From DASXVX01 sp036504075 (GTDB taxonomy: Bacteria; Bacillota; Sulfobacillia; Symbiobacteriales; Symbiobacteriaceae), in NCBI GenBank assembly GCA_036504075.1, contig DASXVX010000076.1, positions 1 to 64,000 on the forward strand: 64,000 nt of DNA. The letters are read 5' to 3'. Under the pieces are notes generated by a model, which did not search any database, was not told the origin of the DNA, and worked only from the letters and a program-made list of their open reading frames with translations. This document shows, piece by piece, positions 1-7,771 of this stretch. Both the position numbers and the translations under genes were made by a program. Within the stretch, counting starts at the first letter, position 1. Each line of letters begins with the position of its first letter.

Positions 1-61
1 TCACGTGACCTTGTGCTCCCTGCTCGCTTGAACAGGCACTCCCTGAAATGGGGCAACAGTA

Positions 62-139
62 GAGAAAGCCGGATGCGTTAATAGCGCACGTCCGGTTTGG
101 GCGGGGGCCAGTTTCCGTGAGGAAGCTGGCCTACCCTAT
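62..139 (+). mobile_element. 3' end of a group II intron (domains V and VI)
   Basis: Bases 66-98 fold like group II intron domain V. AAGCCGG (66-72) pairs with CCGGTTT (92-98), A67-G68-C69 occupies the catalytic AGC triad position, and the upper stem carries the usual CACGTCCGG 3' strand. Domain VI follows: GCCAGTTTCC (107-116) pairs with GGAAGCTGGC (121-130) around a GTGA loop, with an unpaired A at 133 as candidate branch point. The intron would end in AT at 138-139, six bases past that A, which is the usual geometry. The cap loop of domain V (TAAT) is not the usual GAAA. Any intron-encoded reverse transcriptase would lie upstream of the window. The fold was done by eye. Confidence 0.65.
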
Positions 140-335
140 CGACTGACTCCGTCAGTCGCCGGCAGACTTTTGCGGAGCCAAAGGCGGGAGGTGCCTTTTT
201 CGCCCGGAACTAAAACATCAGGGCAAGTAAAAACTTCCAGGAATTGGGGAACCGACACCGAATCCCTCTCCTTACGATCGAGGGCGACTCGCTCTCGTCT
301 CAGGCGGCCCACCGGGGAAAGGAAGGGATCGTATC
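140..335. other. Intergenic leader before the subtilase
   Basis: No gene is seen here. A perfect inverted repeat GACTGAC/GTCAGTC (about 141-157) directly follows the presumed intron end. Before the subtilase start there is a purine-rich stretch (GGAAAGGAAGGGA) that serves as ribosome binding site. Confidence 0.5.
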
Positions 336-2069
336 GTGACCAGAAAGCTGCTTGCCTTGCTGGTAGCCATGTTGCTGGCGATCGGGTTGGTCGTTTCATC
401 GGCTTCGGCCGGCCCGGATGCCAGTGGCACCGGGGTGAAGGCGAACGGGACCCTCAAGGCGATTGCCAAAGCGGACGTGCCGTTTGCCAAGAGCACGGCC
501 AATACCGCACCGGCTGCCAAGCCCGCCCACATTGACGCCGGCCCTCGTCCGCTCCAGCCGGCCCGCACCGACAAGATCGCGCCGAAACTGGCCTCTCAGC
601 TGGCAACCAACAGCCAGGCGGGCCAGAAGTTCGATGTGATCGTCACGACCAACGTCGATCCGTCCGAACTGCAGTTGCCGGGTGTGAAAATGGGGCAGAC
701 CTATCACCGGGCGATCACCGGCTTCGCGGCCCAGCTGACCGCCGACCAGATCCGGCAGTTGCGGGCGAACCCGGACATTGCCGCCATCGGGTCTGACGAA
801 GTGGTTCACGCCTCCATCGACAGCGCCACCAAGTGGACCGGTGCCACCCAGGCCCGCCAGACCTACGGCGTCACCGGCGATGGCGACGGCTGGCAGAGGG
901 GGTACAGCAAGCAGGACTCGGTCATCGCCATCATCGACACGGGCATCGATACCGGTCACAAGGACCTGGCCGGCAAGGTCATCGGCTGGCAGGACTTCAT
1001 CAACGGCAAGGCCGCCCCGTACGATGACAACGGCCATGGCACGCACGTCTCCGGTATCGCCGCCGGCGCCGGCATTGTCAACCCGGCGATGAAGGGCGTG
1101 GCCCCCGGCGCTGCCCTGGTCGGCGTCAAGGTGCTGGACCAGGACGGCTCGGGCACCTTCTCGGGCGTCATCGGGGGCATCGAGTGGGTCATCGACCACA
1201 AGGATACGTACAACATCCGGGTGCTGAACATGTCGCTGGGCGCCGGGGGCTCCTCCGACGGTCAAGACGAGCTGTCCCAGGCGGTCAACAGCGCCGTCGA
1301 CTCCGGCATCGTCGCCGTCGTGGCGGCGGGCAACGAAGGCCCGGACAACTACACCATCGGCGCTCCCGCCGCCGCCGACAAGGCGATTGCCGTCTGCGCC
1401 ATGCGGGACGTGGGCGAGCTGGGCTGGAGCCTGGCGCCGTTCTCGAGCCGGGGTCCGACGGCCGACGGCCGGATGAAGCCCGACATCTGCGCTCCGGGTG
1501 TCCGCATCTCCGCTCCCATGGCCGGCACCACCGACCGGTATGTCCGGTACAGCGGCACCTCCATGGCCAGCCCGTTCATCGCCGGCACGGCGGCCTTGCT
1601 CTTCGCCGTGAACCCGTACCTGACGGTGGACGACGTCAAGGAAGCGCTGTTCTCCACTGCCGACGACTGGGGCACCCAGGGCCAGGACGGCGACTACGGC
1701 TACGGCCGGGTCGACGCCTTGAAGGCGCTCCAGCAGGTCATGGGCATGCCGGGCAAGGTCGCCCCGATGGTGAACCACGCGACCGGCATGAACACCCTGG
1801 CCGACGCCACGGAAGACTGGTACTACGTCGACGTGACGGACACCAGCCGGCCGCTGGCCGCCACGCTGATTCTGACGGACACCATGGACCGGTACTACGA
1901 CCTGGACCTGTACCTCTTCGACGCCGCCGGCCATGAGCTGGCTTCGTCGGAGGGCACCGACCGGCAGGAGACCATCAACTTCCGCGCGGTGAAGCCGGGC
2001 AAGTACTACATCCAGGTGAAGGCGTACGAGGGCAGCGGCCCGTACACGCTGGACGGTAGCTGGAAGTAA
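336..2069 (+). CDS. Secreted subtilisin-family serine protease (S8) with C-terminal PPC-like domain
   Basis: Extracellular endopeptidase of the subtilase family, 577 aa, starting at GTG behind GGAAGGGA. A Sec signal peptide (about residues 1-25) is followed by an I9-type propeptide inhibitor region (about 95-160) and the peptidase domain. The catalytic triad is visible: D201 in IIDTGID, H234 in NGHGTHVSG and S409 in SGTSMASP, with N333 (AGNEGP) as oxyanion residue. The C-terminal 90 residues resemble a bacterial pre-peptidase C-terminal beta domain, often removed after secretion. It is probably transcribed alone, because a strong hairpin follows at 2136. Protease class is secure; substrate unknown. 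Confidence 0.95.
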   Translation: MTRKLLALLVAMLLAIGLVVSSASAGPDASGTGVKANGTLKAIAKADVPFAKSTANTAPAAKPAHIDAGPRPLQPARTDKIAPKLASQLATNSQAGQKFDVIVTTNVDPSELQLPGVKMGQTYHRAITGFAAQLTADQIRQLRANPDIAAIGSDEVVHASIDSATKWTGATQARQTYGVTGDGDGWQRGYSKQDSVIAIIDTGIDTGHKDLAGKVIGWQDFINGKAAPYDDNGHGTHVSGIAAGAGIVNPAMKGVAPGAALVGVKVLDQDGSGTFSGVIGGIEWVIDHKDTYNIRVLNMSLGAGGSSDGQDELSQAVNSAVDSGIVAVVAAGNEGPDNYTIGAPAAADKAIAVCAMRDVGELGWSLAPFSSRGPTADGRMKPDICAPGVRISAPMAGTTDRYVRYSGTSMASPFIAGTAALLFAVNPYLTVDDVKEALFSTADDWGTQGQDGDYGYGRVDALKALQQVMGMPGKVAPMVNHATGMNTLADATEDWYYVDVTDTSRPLAATLILTDTMDRYYDLDLYLFDAAGHELASSEGTDRQETINFRAVKPGKYYIQVKAYEGSGPYTLDGSWK

Positions 2070-2079
2070 CGCTCCGGGG

Positions 2080-2181
2080 CAACCCGTCGAACGTCGCTGC
2101 GGATGCTACCCCTTCGCTTTCGAGGGGGACGGGGGGCCCGGAGGCGCGAGCCTCCGGGCTTCTTCGCGCCCTCGGGGTTTG
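2080..2181 (+). repeat. Intergenic element copy A, containing a terminator
   Basis: About 100 bp that recur at 3377-3480. Both copies open with CAACCCGTCGAACGTCGCT, continue through GGATGCTACCCCTTCGCTT and end in CCTCGGGGTT. Each includes a hairpin; here GCCCGGAGGC (2136-2145) pairs with GCCTCCGGGC (2150-2159) around GCGA and is followed by TTCTT. The element probably terminates the subtilase transcript. The two copies bracket the gene at 2288-3289. Confidence 0.75.
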
Positions 2182-2287
2182 TGATCGGCAAAACCTCCCC
2201 GCAGGGGGAGTACCTCCGCTGTGAGGGTTTCGTTACACTGGACACAGCTATCGCACGTGGTGGTGCTCAAGGGAAGGGGTGTTGGAA

Positions 2288-3289
2288 GTGGAGAAACAGG
2301 GGGTCATGGTCCGATTGACGGGAATTGACTACGGCGGGGGAAATGTGGGCTCAGACACGGAGTTTGCGCTCTCTGTCAACGCCAAGCAGACGACCGTGCG
2401 GGCGGACATGACGAACGGCCTGTTCCGGAACTTCGACCGGGTGCTGTTTCAACAGGAGGTCGCGGTTGAAGGCGACGTGACGGTCACTGTTTCGGCCACC
2501 GTCACCGAGGGGCGGGAAGCCCACCCCGATTCGGGTTCCAACAGCGCCGAGTATACCGTCAAGAAGGCCGGCGGCCGTCAGCGCCTTGAGCCGCTGATGG
2601 TTCAGGTACAGGAAAACCGGGGAAAGCAGGGACCGGGTCCGGTGGCGACGTTCGCCATCGGACTGGAGGCCGAATACCTGGCGGATGGCGGTCCGGGCGT
2701 GAAGTACGTGGTCGGAACGGCCAAGGGCTGGTTGACGGCGCAGCCCGAAGATGGCACCGACCCGCTCAGTGTCCCGTACGGAATCAAAGTCAAGGTGACC
2801 AGGGTGGAAAACGGCCGGGAGTACTTTGAGGTGATGGAGGGCGCACCGCCGCCCCGGGGGCTCAAAGGGCGCAAGGGCAGCGTCAAGCTGGACAACGGGG
2901 TCTCGAACCTGTCAGGCGCCCCATTCACCCGGGAACCCGGCGTAACGATGGTCTACCACAAAAAGTCTCTGCAGCTTGAGGTTCCGGGTCTGGGCCAGTT
3001 CCCGTTGGTGGAGCCGTACGAAGACCCGTTGCCTACAGGCAAGACCTTCGACCTGGAGGTTCCCTTCGAACCCAAGCCAGGCGGACATGGGTATGATGCC
3101 ACCTTCGCCACCAGTTGGTTCCGCATGCCGGACCCGACCGGTTCCCGCCGCTATCTCCATACCGGCTCCGCCTCCGCAGGCTGTGCGACGGTAAAGGCGG
3201 TCGACCAGTGGGACCGGATCTACCGGTACCTGATCAACCGCCGGCTGGACAGCAGGCGCGTCGGCAAGCTGAAAGTGAGCAACGATTAG
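2288..3289 (+). CDS. Unknown protein with a C-terminal L,D-transpeptidase-like Cys motif
   Basis: About 333 aa. GTG 2288 is preferred because GGGAAGGGG lies about 8 bases before it; in-frame GTG 2279, TTG 2282 and ATG 2306 are alternatives. No signal peptide is evident. The first 230 residues look all-beta. The C-terminus carries YLHTGSASAGCATVKAVDQW, with a His followed by S-x-G-C, reminiscent of the catalytic H...S-x-G-C of YkuD-type L,D-transpeptidases and of the Tlde1/DUF2778 effector family. This is a motif-level resemblance only. The gene stands alone between two copies of a repeated intergenic element. Confidence 0.8.
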   Translation: MEKQGVMVRLTGIDYGGGNVGSDTEFALSVNAKQTTVRADMTNGLFRNFDRVLFQQEVAVEGDVTVTVSATVTEGREAHPDSGSNSAEYTVKKAGGRQRLEPLMVQVQENRGKQGPGPVATFAIGLEAEYLADGGPGVKYVVGTAKGWLTAQPEDGTDPLSVPYGIKVKVTRVENGREYFEVMEGAPPPRGLKGRKGSVKLDNGVSNLSGAPFTREPGVTMVYHKKSLQLEVPGLGQFPLVEPYEDPLPTGKTFDLEVPFEPKPGGHGYDATFATSWFRMPDPTGSRRYLHTGSASAGCATVKAVDQWDRIYRYLINRRLDSRRVGKLKVSND

Positions 3290-3376
3290 TGGGATCCGAA
3301 GTCTGCGCGTCAGAGGGGGAACGGGGCGCTACGGGATAGCATCCTTGCTCCCCGACGGCTTGCGGGTCGAGGGACG

Positions 3377-3480
3377 CAACCCGTCGAACGTCGCTTCGGA
3401 TGCTACCCCTTCGCTTCGAGGGGGAACGGGCAAGCCCGGGGGCGCGAGCCTTCGGGCTTTCTCGCATCCTCGGGGTTCGC
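3377..3480 (+). repeat. Intergenic element copy B, containing a terminator
   Basis: Second copy of the element at 2080-2181, identical over most of the first 45 bases. Its hairpin AGCCCGGGGGC (3433-3443) pairs with GCCTTCGGGCT (3448-3458) around GCGA and is followed by TTCTC. The hairpin is conserved while its bases differ from copy A, which suggests that structure is retained. Confidence 0.75.
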
Positions 3481-3609
3481 ATTGCCTGAACCCACGCGGG
3501 TAATCTTGTGGCGAACATGTCTTCGGGGTTGCTGTCGAAGGGTTCCGTCTGGAAATAATGTCCAATATCAGATATGATGGAGATAAGCGATTGGTCGAGG
3601 GGGGTCTGG

Positions 3610-4500
3610 ATGAACACAGAGAGCGAGGATCGGGCGCAGCTAATTGCTGATTTGAAATCGGATGACGATATTCGCATCATCGAAGCTGCTAAGAGACTTC
3701 TCGCCATTGGGGACTACGGCACTCCCGCAGGGATAGTCTGTCTGGCCGGCGGCAAGGCGGCTCTGCGCAAGTGGAAGACCGCTGATGCTGTCGTTTTGCT
3801 GTATCGCGGGTTGAAGGTGGTAACTCCCCGGACCGCCCTGTGGGGTGACCTCCTGGTGAACCGCGCCACGGCGTGTGCCCATCATGGGCACTACCCGGAC
3901 GCGATTGAGGCCGGCGAGGTCTTTCTCCAGGCCGTCGACTCGTTGCCACCGGGAGCCGAACGGTGGGTGCCGTTCGTCCATCACGCCGTTGGGCTTGCCT
4001 ATCACAGGATGCGAGACCCACAGCAGGCCGCTTACCACTACCGTATGGCTGCGGAGAAGCACTGGGTTCCGAGGGAGCGGGCGGACGCACTCTGCGACCT
4101 CGCCTACGCCGAAGCTTTGTGCGGTCATCCGGACAAGGGTGACGAGGCTCTCGCCCGAGTTGATCAGGGGGTCTTCAACGCCCTGGGCGTGTTCGGCTAC
4201 CACGCCACCTGTGCAGTGGTCCTGTACTTCCAGAGGCGGTACGATGAGGCGCTGTCGGAAGCCAGGAAGGCGGAGGAACTGGCTCAGGGCAAGGAAGACG
4301 AGTGGGCCATTCCTCTGACTGAACTGCACATCTGGTTGTCCAAGATTTACTGGGGGTTGGGTGATCGGTACCACGCGGGAGCGTGGGGCCTTCACGCCGC
4401 CGTTCATGCCGAAATGAAGCGCCTGTTCGCTCTTGCTGACGAGGCAAACAATTGGCTCCAGGAGATCATGGAGCAAGGAGGGGTTCGTGGTGATGCGTAA
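3610..4500 (+). CDS. TPR-repeat protein, putative Rap-like receptor of a secreted peptide
   Basis: 296 aa. ATG 3610 is chosen for its GAGGGGGG site; an upstream ATG at 3574 lacks one. The protein is nearly all helical, with helix-pair repeats of TPR type (for example residues about 120-155, 160-190 and 205-235). It has no signal peptide, membrane segment or helix-turn-helix. Its last codons overlap the start of a 40-residue secreted peptide gene, so the two are probably translationally coupled. Size, fold and coupling to an exported mini-protein match Rap-type receptors of the RRNPP group, though Rap proteins are longer (about 380 aa). A protein of almost the same size with the same partner type is at 48031-48912. 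The function is inferred. Confidence 0.8.
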   Translation: MNTESEDRAQLIADLKSDDDIRIIEAAKRLLAIGDYGTPAGIVCLAGGKAALRKWKTADAVVLLYRGLKVVTPRTALWGDLLVNRATACAHHGHYPDAIEAGEVFLQAVDSLPPGAERWVPFVHHAVGLAYHRMRDPQQAAYHYRMAAEKHWVPRERADALCDLAYAEALCGHPDKGDEALARVDQGVFNALGVFGYHATCAVVLYFQRRYDEALSEARKAEELAQGKEDEWAIPLTELHIWLSKIYWGLGDRYHAGAWGLHAAVHAEMKRLFALADEANNWLQEIMEQGGVRGDA

Positions 4501-4615
4501 GACCTTGGTTATGCTCCTCATGATCGTGGCCCTGTGTGCCTTGGCGGGAACGGCAAGTGCAGGGTTCATCGGTCCCGGCCCGACGCCGGACACCAGGATG
4601 TACTTCCACTGGTAG
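4493..4615 (+). CDS. 40-residue secreted peptide, putative Phr-like signal precursor
   Basis: The 40-aa product begins MRKTLVMLLM, runs through a hydrophobic core and reaches a signal-peptidase site ASA at residue 23. That leaves the 17-residue tail GFIGPGPTPDTRMYFHW. AAGGAGGGG at 4475-4483 is the ribosome site; GTG 4487 or GTG 4490, just upstream and in frame, could add one or two residues. The start lies inside the end of the TPR gene. Phr pheromone precursors in Bacillus are about 40 aa, are Sec-exported and are trimmed to a short C-terminal peptide, so this is a good structural analogue. The paralogous cassette at 47848-47970 has the same 23+17 layout with a different tail. Confidence 0.75.
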   Translation: MRKTLVMLLMIVALCALAGTASAGFIGPGPTPDTRMYFHW

Positions 4616-4701
4616 TTGCTGGGCGTTATCCGGAGTGAACAGCCGCCCCCTTTTTGGCCCTGGTTGTCGCTGACAGCGGAACGGCTGACAGTCGAAATAG
4701 T

Positions 4702-4734
4702 AAAAGCCCTCGGTGTTACACCGAGGGCTTTTTA
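4702..4734. terminator. Bidirectional terminator
   Basis: AAAAGCCCTCGGTGT (4702-4716) pairs with ACACCGAGGGCTTTT (4718-4732) and T runs lie on both strands. It ends the peptide cassette on the plus strand. On the minus strand the stop codon of the HTH gene lies inside the hairpin. Confidence 0.85.
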
Positions 4735-5375
4735 TTGCTTCTCGCAACCATCCACGCTTGGATGACGTACTCCAATTCGTCCACCGCAATTCCGCTTTGC
4801 ACAGCCAGCGTAATCACACGGCGGATGGCCGGATCGTCTTCGCTGATCATCTTGGGCCGAGGAAAGAAGAAGTCAATCGGCACCCCGGTCAGCTCCGTGA
4901 TCTGATCGACGACCTTGTCATTCATGGGAACACGATCGTCCAGGTAGCCGCGCAGCGTGTCTATCTTCACACCAAGGGTTTCCGCCACTTGACTTTCGGA
5001 GAATTCCTCGCCCCACCGCAAGTTCAGTTCTGCCAAAACCCACCGCAAGCGTTTGCCGACGGTTGTAAGGTCAGAATTATTCAGCCCTACCTGGACCACG
5101 CACTCGGCCATGTACTCCTGGGGAGTCGAAGCGAGCAAGTAGGCGGGGAGCACTCCGTAGTACCGGGCGGCTCGCTCCATTGTACCCCGAATGTGCTCAG
5201 GGTCCTTCCCCTTCTGGTCGTGTTCCAAAAGCGAAAGGTATGCCGGCGAAACGTCGATCTCCTTCGCTGCATGGCGCAGCTTGACCCCTTTTTCGTCCCG
5301 GAGTCGCTGGAGACGCATACCACGGCTTAACGGCAATGCCAACACCCCGCGTTTCACCAGGAGATTAATATCCAT
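4716..5375 (-). CDS. XRE-family transcriptional regulator with two helix-turn-helix regions
   Basis: 219 aa from ATG 5375. The frame stays open to a TTG at 5498, but that upstream part is AT-rich and looks like promoter. The first HTH (GMRLQRLRDEKGVKL...VSPAYLSLLE, about residues 20-60) is typical XRE type. A second HTH-like stretch (ESQVAETLGVKIDTLRGYL) follows in the middle and ends in GVPIDFFFPRP. The gene runs convergently toward the TPR/peptide cassette and shares its terminator. A palindrome TCCCA-A5-TGGGA at 5442-5456 lies upstream and may be its own operator. Whether it acts in the peptide circuit is unknown. Confidence 0.8.
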   Translation of the reverse strand: MDINLLVKRGVLALPLSRGMRLQRLRDEKGVKLRHAAKEIDVSPAYLSLLEHDQKGKDPEHIRGTMERAARYYGVLPAYLLASTPQEYMAECVVQVGLNNSDLTTVGKRLRWVLAELNLRWGEEFSESQVAETLGVKIDTLRGYLDDRVPMNDKVVDQITELTGVPIDFFFPRPKMISEDDPAIRRVITLAVQSGIAVDELEYVIQAWMVARSNKKPSV

Positions 5376-5441
5376 TTTTTGGTAGACAAGCGTGTTAGCT
5401 CGGGTTAACGTTGAATCACGGTCGTACACCTCGGAAAACAA

Positions 5442-5456
5442 TCCCAAAAAATGGGA
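5442..5456. promoter_or_regulatory. Palindromic candidate operator upstream of the XRE gene
   Basis: TCCCAAAAAATGGGA is a perfect inverted repeat (TCCCA, 5-base A spacer, TGGGA) about 70 bases upstream of the regulator start, in an AT-rich patch. Autoregulation is an inference from position. Confidence 0.4.
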
Positions 5457-5581
5457 CCATCTCTTTAGATTGTACAGTTCACTGAGGTTGACGGTCAAGA
5501 CACCGGAATTGGACTGTGAGCGAAATCCGGGGACTGCGGACAGGTTGGTGGAAGCAGCACATCAAGATGGAGGGGTGCCTG

Positions 5582-5839
5582 ATGATGATCAACGTGCGGG
5601 CCGAACAGGTCGAGCGGGCTCAGGTTCTGGCTGCCACTGAGGGGATTCGTCCTCTGGCAACGGTGGGCACTACGATCAAGCGGGCTGTGAGTGCCCTGGC
5701 GGCCTGGATCAGCAAGGCGCTGTTCACTCCTTCCCCGAAGCTGGCCGCCGGCGACGGGCTGGAGGTGTGGGCCGGCATCGAGCACGTGAGTCACTACGAG
5801 ACGTATCGTCTCCAGCAGATGAGGGGGGTGCCTCGTTAA
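5582..5839 (+). CDS. Small protein of unknown function
   Basis: 85 aa from ATG 5582, with GGAGGGG 7 bases before. An in-frame ATG is next to it. The product has an amphipathic helical N-terminus (NVRAEQVERAQVLAAT) and a hydrophobic middle (RAVSALAAWISKALF) that might touch a membrane. No family is recognised. Its stop overlaps the next start as TAATG, so it opens a three-gene operon of small unknown proteins. Confidence 0.6.
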   Translation: MMINVRAEQVERAQVLAATEGIRPLATVGTTIKRAVSALAAWISKALFTPSPKLAAGDGLEVWAGIEHVSHYETYRLQQMRGVPR

Positions 5840-6030
5840 TGACCCAGGCAGCTAAGGCTCTCGCACGGGGTACCCTGGCCGCCCGGAACGGGTCCAGCCG
5901 CGCCGAGGCCGAAGGGCGCATGACGGCGGGATTGGCCCGGTTTCTCCGGGCGCAGGAGCGGGACTGGGAAGAGCAAGCCATGCTGTACGCACTGCTCAGG
6001 AAGGCGGATGACGATGGCCTGGACGACTAG
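5839..6030 (+). CDS. Small charged helical protein of unknown function
   Basis: 63 aa, ATG 5839 overlapping the preceding stop, with AGGGGGG upstream. It is rich in Ala, Arg and acidic residues and probably helical (EAEGRMTAGLARFLRAQERDWEEQ). Its end overlaps the next gene by 23 bases. The function is not recognised; the operon arrangement and ribosome sites support it being expressed. Confidence 0.55.
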   Translation: MTQAAKALARGTLAARNGSSRAEAEGRMTAGLARFLRAQERDWEEQAMLYALLRKADDDGLDD

Positions 6031-6385
6031 CACCCTGCAATTGCCGGATGGCTGGTACTGGCTGACCGACAACGTTTGGCTCCGGCAACACTGGTTCGGT
6101 CACGTGAGCGGTGCCCGGTTGGTACTGGATGGATCGCCTGACTTGGCGTGCGAAACGGCCATCGTGCATCGTGGAGACACCCCTGAGAGCCGTCAGGTTG
6201 CCGCACGGGTAGTGACCATCCTCTCGCTGGCGGGCTACCTGCCTGTTCAATACACCGATTCGCTGTTCATCTGTCTTTGGCTCGTGGACGGGCCTCCCCC
6301 CTGGGTAGATGCCGATCGAAACCCGCCGCCATTTGCGTGCCGTTCGGGCAGCGGAGCGATGCTCCCGATCCTGCCCACGGGCTGA
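6008..6385 (+). CDS. Hypothetical protein
   Basis: 125 aa from ATG 6008 (AGGAAGG upstream; ATG 6014 is also possible). It is Trp-rich near the N-terminus (DGWYWLTDNVWLRQHWFGH), followed by a segment VAARVVTILSLAGYLPVQY and a Pro-rich tail. No family is recognised. It overlaps the previous gene and is third in the small-gene operon. It precedes the toxin-like gene by about 85 bases but has no visible functional link. Confidence 0.5.
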   Translation: MTMAWTTSTLQLPDGWYWLTDNVWLRQHWFGHVSGARLVLDGSPDLACETAIVHRGDTPESRQVAARVVTILSLAGYLPVQYTDSLFICLWLVDGPPPWVDADRNPPPFACRSGSGAMLPILPTG

Positions 6386-6469
6386 CGAGTAAGGGTGGAG
6401 AAGCCGCCAAACCGCAGGGGATTTCCCCGGAAAAAGAGGCGGTTGTGATATCAGAAGGGAGATGAGCAA

Positions 6470-7759
6470 GTGAGGAAGAAGATGTATCTGAAGTGGCTCT
6501 CTGGAATCTTCCTGGTCACCATGCTGGCAACCCAGCTCGGTACGGGGAAGGGGTTCGGAGAGACGCAGGGCGATCCTGGTGCCTGCTTGCCCACTGTTGG
6601 CACTGCTGACTCGGTGCGAGTGGCAACCAGAACGGGTGGCAAGGTGACTGTTCTGGCCGAGACGGCGTTTGGTCAGCCGACCCCCTTCATCGTGAAGGCT
6701 GCGGGCCGCACGATGATCCCCATTGGGTTGATCATGCGACAGCTTCCCGACACCAAGGTCACCTGGGATGAAAATGTCCGTGCAGCTACCTTCGAGCGCC
6801 ACGGCAGGACCGTTGTCTTCGCGTTCCCGCCGGCAGTGGCTGAAGCGAACAAGCTGATCATCGACGGGGTGGACCTGCCGCCCGACCTCCTGATGGAGGT
6901 GAAAGCCTACATTTGCAGCGGGCGCATCTTCGTGCCCTTGCGGTTTGTGGGCGAGGCCCTGAACTTCGTGGTGGATTGGGACGCCATTACCAAGACGGCC
7001 ATCCTGGACCTGGACAAACACGTGCAGTCCACGTTTGACATGCTGGCTATTGCGGGGAACACCACTAATTCCAGGAATGGCGCGATCATTCCCGATGGCT
7101 TTAGCATCATCCCGGTCGGCTGCTTGTCCATGAGTTCACTCTCCTTCGAGACGGGGGTGCCTGGTGGTACGGAAACGGTTCGGGTGTACTGCACTCCCGA
7201 CCACTTCCGTGACATCAAGATCACCGTCCGGCTGCTGGCCAGGAATCTTGCGCCCGGTGCCGAGTTCGTGGCAGTGGGTGAGACATCCGACGAATGCTTC
7301 AGGGCCTTGCTCAGTTGTAGCGTCAGCATGCCCTTTACGGCAACGTCGGACCGGGCGCGTCTGTACCGGCTGGACGATGTGATCGTGGTGGCAGGTCTCC
7401 CTCGCGTTGGAGTCACCCGTGGCCCCAACCAGTGGGTGTTCCGCGGTGACGGGCTGCCCTACCCTGAAGTCTGGTGGCCGCCGATTGGCTATGTGCCCTT
7501 CCCGGACTATGATGGCCCCTGGTGGCCGAATATGGCTGATGACCGCAACCAGGGGCGGTTCAACGACCAGTGCGATGCCCTGTACGCCGCAAACGGGTGG
7601 GATATTGCACTCCCGCCCCTGGGGGAAGACCAATACGAGCATCACCATGTCCACCCCTTGGAGGTCGGCGGCTCACAGAACGGGTACACCAATTGCGTCA
7701 TCCTGCCTGGCTTTCTGCACGACGAGTTTAGCATCTGGTGGCGGAGTTTCTACGCTTAG
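6470..7759 (+). CDS. Secreted protein: copper-amine-oxidase-N-like domain plus C-terminal HNH-type nuclease (toxin candidate)
   Basis: 429 aa, GTG start behind GGGAG. A Sec signal (about residues 1-28) is followed by a copper amine oxidase N-terminal-like domain (about 75-185; MIPIGLIMRQL and FVPLRFVGEALN are its two typical half-repeats). A linker region follows, then a C-terminal HNH-like module: HHHVHPLEVGGSQNGYTN from H391, with N408 and H417 (PGFLHDEFSIWW). His-His, Gly-Gly, Asn and a downstream His are the pattern of HNH/Endo VII-fold toxin nucleases. The next gene is a SUKH protein, the most common immunity family for such toxins. The toxin role is inferred from domain order and neighbour. 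Confidence 0.8.
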   Translation: MRKKMYLKWLSGIFLVTMLATQLGTGKGFGETQGDPGACLPTVGTADSVRVATRTGGKVTVLAETAFGQPTPFIVKAAGRTMIPIGLIMRQLPDTKVTWDENVRAATFERHGRTVVFAFPPAVAEANKLIIDGVDLPPDLLMEVKAYICSGRIFVPLRFVGEALNFVVDWDAITKTAILDLDKHVQSTFDMLAIAGNTTNSRNGAIIPDGFSIIPVGCLSMSSLSFETGVPGGTETVRVYCTPDHFRDIKITVRLLARNLAPGAEFVAVGETSDECFRALLSCSVSMPFTATSDRARLYRLDDVIVVAGLPRVGVTRGPNQWVFRGDGLPYPEVWWPPIGYVPFPDYDGPWWPNMADDRNQGRFNDQCDALYAANGWDIALPPLGEDQYEHHHVHPLEVGGSQNGYTNCVILPGFLHDEFSIWWRSFYA

Positions 7760-7771
7760 GAGGAATTGGCA

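Noticed and set aside
2103..2318. Short ORF over the intergenic element
   Set aside because: It overlaps a terminator that is repeated elsewhere without keeping the frame.
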